This document shows, piece by piece, positions 56,999-64,000 of a DNA stretch of 64,000 nt. The stretch comes from Paeniglutamicibacter antarcticus. Its GTDB lineage: Bacteria > Actinomycetota > Actinomycetes > Actinomycetales > Micrococcaceae. Positions within the stretch are counted from its first letter, which is position 1; each line of letters opens with the position of its first letter. The stretch lies in the NCBI RefSeq assembly GCF_900010755.1, contig NZ_CZJT01000081.1:1-64000 (forward strand), read 5' to 3'. The notes beneath the pieces are model-generated. The model was not told the DNA's origin. It saw only the letters and a program-made list of their open reading frames with translations, and did no database searches. A program made the translations under genes and the position numbers.

Positions 56999-57181
56999 CT
57001 ATCGGCCTGGAGCAGATTCGGTTCCCGTAGCGGGGCCATCCTCGGTGGCTCCACCTTCATCGCTCCAGTCATGACCGTTCTTGGTATTCAGGGCGGGATC
57101 GGAAACGCTGTCTGCCTGTTGGGCTTTGTGCTTCACGGCTGACTTCTCAGCAGCGATTTCCTCATGTGTTGGTTCAGTCAT
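56999..57181 (-). CDS. Small hydrophilic protein
   Basis: The 60-residue product is strongly charged and Asp/Glu/Gly-rich in its C-terminal half. A GAAAGGAAG ribosome site lies before the ATG, which makes expression likely. It has no Cys, membrane segment or recognised domain. It is upstream of the SDR by about 90 bases on the same strand, so the two may be co-transcribed. Confidence 0.55.
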   Translation of the reverse strand: MTEPTHEEIAAEKSAVKHKAQQADSVSDPALNTKNGHDWSDEGGATEDGPATGTESAPGR

Positions 57182-58177
57182 AATGTCTTCCTTTCATCGC
57201 CCGGAAATCCGGATTTGCAGGTCGGACAAGAGTGGCGGAAAAAGCGAGAACGCCTCTGCGCTCCCTTCCTGAAGAGACAGGATTCCGCCATATTGCGATC
57301 ACCCTGACTCAGCGCCATCCGTATCCACCATGTCGCGAATAGTGCTCGAGGTCAAGATTCTCCGATTCTCCATCGGAGACCAAAGGCTTGGTCCCTTCGC
57401 CACTGCGCACAGTGATGTTTACCAGTTGCCGCCATTTCGCCGTGCCTCCGACCGCCGCTGCCTGATGGCTGATGACTTAGGCCTTCCAAATTTTCCTTCA
57501 ACATCAGTGGAGGTCTCCGCATGAGGCGTTCCGACGGGCTTGGATCCCATCGGTCATCTCTGTCTTAAGGAAACTGAGAGCGTGACCACACTGCCCACCG
57601 CCAGAACATTTCTGCAGGCTGCGAACGCAGAAATCCGCTGAACGCAGACTCCGTGCCAGACTCCGCATTCGGTAACCGGCGACTTCTAGGCAATGAAGAG
57701 CACGAAACACAGTGCATGTGCAATACCGTCTGATGGGCCCTTCGCTTGCCGCGAAAGCGATGAGGGCCCCAACGTCCGTCGAGGAATGATTCTTGGTAAT
57801 ACAGGACATTCGGGGCTTCGCATCGCGAGCGGGGGCTCTGCCCGGGCCGCAAAATCAGCCGTGGGATACCAAGGGTCGTCTTTCGCACAGGAACCGGATT
57901 GGCACGATTTGTGGCCCGGCCATTGGGTTTTGGGGCCAAAGAAAGCAAGGGCAAGTCTATGCCCTCCCCGCCCAGTACCAGGACGAGCGAAGAATCAACT
58001 CTGCGTCACCTATAAAGAGGTCACCTAGTATCGGCATAGTGGCGTCGAGGCCGAAGGCATCCATTTGGCATGCAGCAGATTATCCATGCCGTGGAGTTCA
58101 TGGGCCTGATGGGGCGGGAATAATTTGAGCCTTCTCGGTCCATGGTGCAAGTTCGTCGGCGGCTAAGGTCACGAAAC
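57182..58177. other. Gene-poor stretch of the accessory region
   Basis: No reading frame here has a ribosome site and codon use that I trust. The base composition is lower in GC than the flanking core genes. The frames of 100-130 codons on both strands look random. Confidence 0.55.
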
Positions 58178-58230
58178 CCGACCGCTCAAGGCCCAGAAGG
58201 AATCCTTCCTTCTGGGCCTTGAGCGGTCGG
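58178..58230. repeat. Perfect 25-bp inverted repeat
   Basis: Left arm 58178-58202 and right arm 58206-58230 are exact complements (starting CCGACCGCTC) around a 3-base loop. It is a very stable terminator-like hairpin with no gene directly before it on either strand. Confidence 0.9.
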
Positions 58231-58888
58231 CAGAAAGGGAACTTGAAACGGTGGGCAAAGCCAATTTTCGGCTTATAGAGATTCTTTATTTGAAGTGGTC
58301 GCCACGGTGGTTGCAACTCCCGGAAATCAGGGTGTTGCAACCGCTAGAACCCGCCTACCGGGTCATTTGTGCATTCTGGTTCGTTGTCAAAAGGGCTCAA
58401 CACGTTGGCCACAGGCAACCTGCACATTTTTCCGAAACATCGTGGCCGACGCCGCATTTCTTGGGGCGAGAGGCGTGCTTGCCGCTGCAGCATCCGCCCC
58501 GATGGCACAACTGGTTTCTTGGGCTTCGCCAGTGTATGGCGCCGCTCACAGGGGCAGGATTCCTGCTGTTTCCGGCAAGGATCTCCGGACACGGACTTAT
58601 CGAGGGCACGCATCGTTGCAACCATGAAACCATGTCTGCAGTGTTTGTCGAACGCAGCATCGGCCTGCTCCGCGGCCTAGACGCATGGTCCGGCAGCAAC
58701 TGCAAAAGTAGATCTCCTCGGCGCTGGATAGCTATTTTCCCAACGCTGAATCGTGCCGTGCAATAATCGTTCGTGGCTATGGTGTGTTAGCTATTGCAGC
58801 ACCCAATCCCCCGGTCGCATCATGGAAGTGCGCCTTAGAGGCGCTACCTGCCTGCGTCTTTTTCAAAAAAACTCTCGGGGATCGAATC
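58231..58888. other. Stretch with no supported gene
   Basis: A 171-codon plus-strand frame (58251-58766) is open but has poor codon use and no homologue that I recognise. I do not annotate it as a gene. Confidence 0.5.
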
Positions 58889-59176
58889 ATGAATACTTCA
58901 TATGTCACAGCAGCCACTCACGATCAATCCTTGCAATCGCAAAGGCTCACATTGCCTCTCAGCGCGACAGTTCACATGTATGGCATGCACCCGACCTGTG
59001 AACTGTGCCAGACCGATGAATTCCTGGTCTATGAGCGCGTCCAAGCAGTCGGAAAGGACACCAAGGTGGAGCCCCTCTTGTGGGATGTCGACTGCTGGTG
59101 CGGCAAGTGCGAGACGTTCTACGGCTTCCGGACCGTTCATCCGCCCAAAAGCCGAGCCGCCCTCGAGGGATTTTAG
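58889..59176 (+). CDS. Small putative zinc-binding protein
   Basis: The 95-residue protein has a CELC motif (about residues 37-40) and a CWCGKC motif (about 70-75), making five cysteines that could form a zinc ribbon or redox site. There is no signal peptide. A GGGGATCG purine-rich site precedes the ATG. I do not recognise the family. It lies in the accessory region just upstream of the broken ligase gene and could be an accompanying functional survivor. Confidence 0.55.
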   Translation: MNTSYVTAATHDQSLQSQRLTLPLSATVHMYGMHPTCELCQTDEFLVYERVQAVGKDTKVEPLLWDVDCWCGKCETFYGFRTVHPPKSRAALEGF

Positions 59177-59245
59177 CTCACCGACGGCAAGTGCGCTTCT
59201 CCGATTTCAAAATCGAAACTCGCCAACCAAAAGCAGGTGCCCATC

Positions 59246-60454
59246 ATGCACAGCTTCGGCAAGGAGGAAGAATTTTTCTCATCAATCCCCTCACCGGATT
59301 GCCGTGTGCACCACAAGCAGCCGCACGGGCCGAATTCCTGGCACTCACGGCGGGCGGAACCAACACTGTCGGCGAATTCCTCGCATGCCAGGTGCAAAGC
59401 AACAGCCCGATCTGCACCGAGGGCGCCGAGGGCTTGGATTATGTGCGCAACCACCGCTAATCCCTGTCGCGGGCAACACTCGACAGGGACCTGCGGGTGC
59501 TCGCGCTGGGTACTCCACCACGCATCCCTGGCTCCCCCGGCGTGGTGACCCCGGCTACTCGCAACGGGGCCATCAAATCGCAATTTGGGGGAATCGCCAC
59601 CGAGCACTACCTTTCCGGCTTACACGTGTACGTGGGCATCGAAGACGACGAATCGGGAGTAGCTGCCCTAAATGAACTACGCCGCTGGCTCCCTACCCTT
59701 AACGCCTGTGGCTCAAATTCCCCTTACTGGCGCGGTCACGAAACCTGCTTCAACTCCTGACGGAGCATCCACTACCGCCGCTGGGCGATCCAGGGAATCC
59801 CACCGCACCTCTTTGACCCTTCGGACTACCAACGGCGAATGCAATGCGTGCTCGCCTCCGACGTAGTGCTGGATGCCGGGCACATCAGCTGGGGCGCACG
59901 ACTCTCCACGCACTACCCCACCGTAGAGGTGCGGGTGACCGATGCCCAGATGAGCGCCTCCAACACCGTCTTGATCGCCTTGATCGTCAGGTCCCTGGTG
60001 GACACCAGCTTCGACGGGGCACCGCCACTGCTCGCTTCCCTAGCCGATGTGTTGGACCTAGCCCAGTGGCAGGCCGCCAAGTTCGGCCTGCATGGAAACC
60101 AATTCGATCCGCTCGACGGGCGAAAGACCCCCGGCCGTACGCATGCTGAGCAGCCTGATGGACTACAGCCAGCACGCATTGAAGCGCCACGAAGACACCG
60201 CCTACGTCAACGATGGCTTAGCACGGCTCATGCATCATGGAACCGGGGCCACCATCCAACGGGACCGCTTCCATGCAGGAGGATTCAACGCCACCCTGGA
60301 GGAAGCTACCGCATCCATTGCTAACGAGGGCGAGTCACCTGATGGGGCCGGGGAGCATCTCATAGTCGTTCCTGGCACCCCTTCATCGAATTGGCTGGGC
60401 GATAGGAGGGACAAGTACCGGGATAAAAATCGACACTTCGTTAATCACTTTTGA
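59246..60454 (+). pseudogene. Broken glutamate-cysteine ligase (YbdK/GCS2 type)
   Basis: Reading across frames gives a recognisable YbdK-type carboxylate-amine ligase: SFGKEEEF, NPLTGLPCAP, VQSNSPICTEGAEGL, LALGTPPRIPGSPGVVTPATR, GLHVYVGIEDDESGVAALN, NSPYWRGHET and GHISWGARLS, then TVEVRVTDAQMS. It is broken by a frameshift in a T run near 59273, in-frame stops at 59458 (TAA) and 59758 (TGA, replacing an expected Trp codon) and a second frameshift near 60120. The active version would ligate glutamate and cysteine or a related pair. The multiple independent lesions rule out one sequencing error. Confidence 0.85.
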
Positions 60455-61232
60455 GAAGTATCCGAAAGCTCACCTGCCGCGAAGAGTTGGGGAAGTTCCG
60501 GGAGTGTTTGGGCGATGAGCCCGGGCATTATGTCGAACCATCATGGTGATCGGAAAAGGCCGCGGGACCCGTCGCTGCCAGTTCCATTCATGGCCACCAC
60601 CACTTCGCAGGCAGGATGATGGATCACTACATTCTTGGCGCGTAAGTTGATCCGCAACAACTGATGTTCCTGCAGTTGGTTCTTCCAAGGGTGCGGAGCC
60701 GGCGGCGTTCAGGTGGCCAAGGTTTGCCATTTATGACAGTGAGCAAGCGTATGGGGTGCTGGACCTCCTGGCCGCAGCTGATCGTAGGGACGCCGCCATG
60801 CTGCGGGCCTTATCCTGAAAGGATTGGCAATCGGGGAATCGCCGTTAGGAAGAGATGGGAAGCACCCCTGGACAGGGAAGTCGTCCCGGTGAATAGCCAA
60901 TAGCTGGGTCTGGGCCTTCGTACCTGCCCGCTTCTCAGATGTGAAGCGGGGGATCCCCTGACAGCGTCCTTGCCGGTCGGAATTGGCCAATTCCCCTTGC
61001 TTTACTCCTGCCAGTGCCACTGAATCCGCCCTGGGTCGCCATCCCAGCACCAAGGAAGAGAGCAACGCAATTCTACGACCCTACAACCTCTGATAAACCA
61101 CTTAGGTCTTCCTAATCCGTTGTTAAATAACCTCTGTAATATGCAGAAGGCAACTGGGACATCCAGTCTTGAATTGGAGGTCGCATGAGCCGATGATGGG
61201 ATGTACCGACAAACATGACGGGAGTAAATATC
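60455..61232. other. Stretch with no supported gene
   Basis: Only short frames occur here. One stretch (about 60712-60822, plus strand) reads YDSEQAYGVLDLLAAADRRD before a stop and may be the end of a lost gene, but it is not recognised. Confidence 0.45.
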
Positions 61233-61316
61233 ATGCGTGGAAGCAACCTTGTATGGACAATAGTTGGCGTTCTGGTGGCCATTGCCTTGATCATCTGGAT
61301 CGTTTCAGCGATCTAG
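61233..61316 (+). CDS. 27-residue single-pass membrane peptide
   Basis: The reading frame MRGSNLVWTIVGVLVAIALI, followed by seven more residues, encodes one hydrophobic helix with a short basic start. A GGGAG ribosome site lies eight bases before the ATG. Very short proteins of this kind occur in many actinobacteria. It is too short for homology-based calling, and the evidence is composition and start signal. Confidence 0.5.
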   Translation: MRGSNLVWTIVGVLVAIALIIWIVSAI

Positions 61317-61621
61317 GCCTCTTGGTGGTACGTGCCGTTGACGAACATCCCTGTCGAACCCTGGTGTATCTCGGTGAAATCAAGGACACGGTTCCCTCGA
61401 CTGACTGCCACGCCGCAGATGAGTTATTCCTGACTGGTGGTTAGGACTAGGCAGGGCCTAGGAATTTGTTCCCTGACCCTGCCAATCGACAACGGGCACT
61501 TTTCAGGGCATGACGAAATTGGGTTGAACTCCACCGCGTTGGTGGGATGCAACCCAATCTTGTCTAGCCGCCTTGATTCAAGCCCAACACCCGGCTTGTC
61601 CTTGGGACGTATCCCCGGATG
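61317..61621. other. Gene-free stretch before the DUF3145 terminator
   Basis: No gene is supported in these 305 bases. A hairpin TTGGGTTG...CAACCCAA lies at about 61519-61556. Confidence 0.5.
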
Positions 61622-61683
61622 CAAAAATCCCCGGTGCGAATCCACCGGGAGAAGGTTCCTCTGGGTGGACCCGCACCGGGGAC
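61622..61683 (-). terminator. Terminator of the DUF3145 gene
   Basis: On the minus strand CCCCGGTGCGGGTCCACC pairs with GGTGGATTCGCACCGGGG and is followed by a T run. Confidence 0.85.
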
Positions 61684-61699
61684 CTCTGAATGGGCGTCG

Positions 61700-62203
61700 C
61701 TAGATCACCTGGTGCAGCCATCGCACAGGTGCACCCTCGGCCGCGTAGCGGAAGGGCTCAAGTTCTTCGTCCCAGGCTTCGCCCAAGGCAATGGAAAGCT
61801 CCTGATAGACGATTGCCGGATCTCCTGCGCCTTTTTCGTAGGCCCAGCGGATGCGTTCCTCACTGACCATGATGTTGCCGGCTGCATCCGTGGTGGCATG
61901 GAAGATTCCAAGCTCGGGAGTGTGGGACCAGCGGCTGGAGTCAACCCCCGGGCTGGCCTCCTCGGTCACCTCGTAGCGCAGGTGGGCCCAACCTCTTAAG
62001 GCAGAGGCAAGCAGCGCACCTGTGCCGGGCTTGCCCGTCCAGTTCACTTCGGCCCGGGACATCCCCGGGGCTGCATTTTGCTCGCTCCAATGCAAATCAG
62101 TGCGTTGTTCGACTACCGAACCGATGGCCCACTCGATATGCGGGCACAACGCTGAAGGGGCTGAGTGTACAAAGAGTACGCCCCTGGTCATTGCTTCAGA
62201 CAT
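61700..62203 (-). CDS. DUF3145 protein
   Basis: The 167-residue protein begins MSEAMTRGVLFVHSAPSALCPHIEWA, the hallmark of DUF3145, and continues with SRAEVNWTGKPGTGALLASALRGW and DEELEPFRYAAEG. Its function is unknown. It is normally next to fabF in actinobacteria but here is separated from it by about 7.3 kb of accessory DNA. A GGAGG ribosome site precedes the ATG. Confidence 0.92.
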   Translation of the reverse strand: MSEAMTRGVLFVHSAPSALCPHIEWAIGSVVEQRTDLHWSEQNAAPGMSRAEVNWTGKPGTGALLASALRGWAHLRYEVTEEASPGVDSSRWSHTPELGIFHATTDAAGNIMVSEERIRWAYEKGAGDPAIVYQELSIALGEAWDEELEPFRYAAEGAPVRWLHQVI

Positions 62204-62335
62204 GCCATCCTCCGATTTGCTGTTGGAACGTCTTCCCCAACGCCAACAACCATCTTCGAAGGACTCGAAATCCTGTAATAGTATTCTGCACGATAATACG
62301 TGGACTCACCAATCAGCTTGGCCCATGACTTCAAC

Positions 62336-63319
62336 TTACGCGCGAGGATGCGCTCTTTGGTAGCTCTCTTTGAGTCGTTCGACCGACACATGGGTGTACA
62401 ACTGCGTAGTGGCCAGCGATGAGTGGCCCAAGATTTCCTGCACGGCACGCAGGTCGGCGCCGCGATCGAGCAAATGGGTTGCGGCACTGTGGCGCAAGGC
62501 GTGGGGTCCGCGAGCTGCGGTGTCCCCGAGATCGGCGAGCGCTTGTGAGACGACTTGGCGGGCCTGGCGGGCGTCGAGGCGTTTGCCACGTTGCCCGAGC
62601 AGTAATGCGTTTCCAGAGTCTTTGTTGCGCAGGATGGTTCTTGAGCGGCGGAGCCAGTTGTCAAGGGCGTTGAGTGCTGGTTGTCCGAAGGGGACTGTGC
62701 GTTCCTTATCGCCCTTGCCGATGACGCGCAGGGTTCGTCGGTCAAGGTCAAGGCTGTCTGTGTCCAGGGAGACTAGTTCGCCGACGCGGATTGCTGTTGC
62801 GTAGAGCAGTTCGAGGATGAGCTTGTTGCGGTCGGCGAGCGCGAGTTCCGTGGGCGTTGGTTCTTTGGGTTCTGTTCCCTTGGTGTTGGGGAGGGTGGGT
62901 GGCGCGTCGAAGAGGCGTTGGATTTGGTTTGCCTGCAGGACGTGTGGGAGGCGTTGTTCGCGTTTGGGTGATTGGAGGCGGATTGCCGGGTTGGCGGTGA
63001 TGAGTTGTTCGCGTAGCGCCCATGCGAGGAAGCTGCGGATGGAGGCGGCGCGTCGGGAGAGCGTGGTTCGGGCGAGCCCTGATTCTTGGAGGGTCATGAG
63101 CCAGGTGCGCAGTAGTGGGAGGTCTATGCCTTGGAGGGTTTGGGTTCCCCTGGGTATGGCATAGGTGTAGAGGTTGGTGATGTCTGAGCTGTAGGCGCGG
63201 AGTGTGTGTTCGCTGCGTGAGCGTTCGAGTTGCATGTGCCGTAGGAAGTCGTCGTGGGCGTTTTTGAGCGCGGCGGGGATGGCGACAGGTTCGGATGTGT
63301 GTTCGGGTTTTTGTGGCAC
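62336..63319 (-). CDS. xerC: Tyrosine recombinase XerC
   Basis: The 327-residue recombinase has an N-terminal SAM-like core-binding domain (about 25-110) and a catalytic domain with the conserved residues R (AIRVGELVSLD), K (GKGDKERTVP), H-x-x-R (GPHALRHSAATHLL), H (LGHSSLATTQ) and the nucleophile Tyr in LYTHVS. With XerD it would resolve chromosome dimers at dif. I chose GTG at 63319 to fit the family length; the frame is open to 63424. Next to dprA on the same strand is a common actinobacterial order. Confidence 0.93.
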   Translation of the reverse strand: MPQKPEHTSEPVAIPAALKNAHDDFLRHMQLERSRSEHTLRAYSSDITNLYTYAIPRGTQTLQGIDLPLLRTWLMTLQESGLARTTLSRRAASIRSFLAWALREQLITANPAIRLQSPKREQRLPHVLQANQIQRLFDAPPTLPNTKGTEPKEPTPTELALADRNKLILELLYATAIRVGELVSLDTDSLDLDRRTLRVIGKGDKERTVPFGQPALNALDNWLRRSRTILRNKDSGNALLLGQRGKRLDARQARQVVSQALADLGDTAARGPHALRHSAATHLLDRGADLRAVQEILGHSSLATTQLYTHVSVERLKESYQRAHPRA

Positions 63320-63482
63320 GTCTCTACTGTCTCTCGTGGGGGCGTGTGGGTTGCTGCGCCACGCCGGGCGGGGTTGGGTGCTCAGGCGTGTCGCTTCGTT
63401 GTTGGTTGGTTGGCGGCCCCCCAAGGGGTTACGGGTCCACTTACTCCCCCTACGGGGCGTGTTGGTGTTGAGGTTTTGCTGA

Positions 63483-64000
63483 TCAGGGGTTCGGGCGTCC
63501 GAGTTGTTGTGGTTTGCCGTGGGGGTATCGGCGTATCCAGCCTTCCCCGCGTTGTTCCACTAGTCCTCGTGTGGTGAGGCGTGTGAGTCCTCCAAGTATT
63601 GAGCCGATGCCCAGTCCTGCGAGGGTTGATAGTTCGTCGATGGTTCGGGCGGTTCGGTTGGGTAGTGCATCCAGTAGCAGGAGGTCTTGGATGGCGAGGC
63701 CGTCGTAGTCGGTGGTTTCGCTTTCCTTGGTGGGGTTTGTTTCTCCTCCTGGGGTTGAGGCAACCATGTTGGCGTTGGAGTTGATGAGTTCGAGGACTTC
63801 GGCGGCGTCGGTGATGAGTGCTGCGGCGCCTTCCCTGATGAGCCGGTGGCAGCCTGCGGAGTTGGCGGAGTATACGGACCCTGGGACTGCGCCTACCTCG
63901 CGGCCCATTTCCGTGGCATGGTGTGCGGTGCTTAGTGCCCCTGAGCGCCAGCGTGCTTCGGTGACGATGGTTGCGGCGCAGAGTGCTGCGATTAGTCGGT
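63483..64000 (-). CDS. dprA: DNA-processing protein DprA, 5' part beyond the window
   Basis: This is the C-terminal part (about 172 residues) of DprA/Smf, which loads RecA on incoming single-stranded DNA during transformation. The Rossmann-fold end reads SGALSTAHHATEMGREVGAVPGSVYSANSAGCHRLI, followed by a winged-helix-like C-terminus (about the last 60 residues). The frame stays open to the window edge at 64000, so the gene starts outside. It lies just upstream of xerC on the same strand. Confidence 0.93.
   Translation of the reverse strand, partial: RLIAALCAATIVTEARWRSGALSTAHHATEMGREVGAVPGSVYSANSAGCHRLIREGAAALITDAAEVLELINSNANMVASTPGGETNPTKESETTDYDGLAIQDLLLLDALPNRTARTIDELSTLAGLGIGSILGGLTRLTTRGLVEQRGEGWIRRYPHGKPQQLGRPNP

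Noticed and set aside
57504..57954. Overlapping 101- and 129-codon minus-strand frames
   Set aside because: Neither has a ribosome site, family match or codon bias; they overlap each other in different frames.
58251..58766. 171-codon plus-strand frame after the 25-bp inverted repeat
   Set aside because: It has unusual codon use and no recognisable domain; it may be chance in lower-GC DNA.

Overview
The window is high-GC actinobacterial chromosome, most like Arthrobacter sensu lato (Micrococcaceae). The clues are polyprenol-phosphomannose-dependent mannosyltransferases, a FasR-fabD-fabH-acpP-fabF cluster next to a homodimeric aceE, DUF3052 and DUF3145 genes, a type A RNase P RNA with actinobacterial features, DUF222/HNH endonucleases, and frequent leaderless or GTG/TTG starts. 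Genus and species are inference; no rRNA is present.

Layout. 0-5.2 kb: a four-gene minus-strand membrane operon with two paralogous MptB-type mannosyltransferases, a third GT87-like glycosyltransferase and a small membrane protein. 5.5-14 kb: housekeeping genes (orn, tRNA-His, acyl-CoA dehydrogenase, def, a GNAT-like acyltransferase, a lipoprotein, long-form gap, a hydrolase) ending with rnpB. 14-21.8 kb: yaaA, VOC protein, degenerate zinc-ribbon coiled-coil protein, a DUF222/HNH endonuclease, Nif3-like protein, msrA, cysK-cysE. 22-28 kb: aldo/keto reductase and a 1502-residue secreted nuclease/5'-nucleotidase. 28-37.2 kb: gluconate catabolism (gnd, GntR-type regulator, then idnD-idnO-gntP-gntK on the minus strand) around small membrane, ferritin-like and unknown genes. 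37.4-45 kb: csbD, three copies of tRNA-Val(UAC), a two-component system, a SARP/BTAD regulator, an MHS transporter and ArgE-like deacetylase. 45-54.4 kb: ahpE-like peroxiredoxin and DUF3052 divergent from aceE, then fasR-fabD-fabH-acpP-fabF, linking acetyl-CoA production to type II fatty-acid synthesis.

54.5-61.7 kb is a gene-poor accessory region. It holds a decayed IS982-like transposase, a small two-TM protein, a DUF4235 protein, an SDR, a small hydrophilic protein, a CxxC protein, a multiply broken glutamate-cysteine ligase (YbdK type) pseudogene and a 27-residue membrane peptide. It separates fabF from the DUF3145 gene, which are usually neighbours in actinobacteria. The window ends with DUF3145, xerC and the 3' part of dprA.

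The most informative observations are: the island with its two pseudogenes; leaderless -10/start arrangements at four genes; dispersed tRNA-Val copies sharing a promoter; a possible Pho box before the nuclease/nucleotidase; an unusual CTG-start small protein; an HNH gene inserted into the nif3/zinc-ribbon pair; and two proteins (zinc-ribbon, IdnD) that have lost metal-binding cysteines. I did not find a convincing new multi-gene system.
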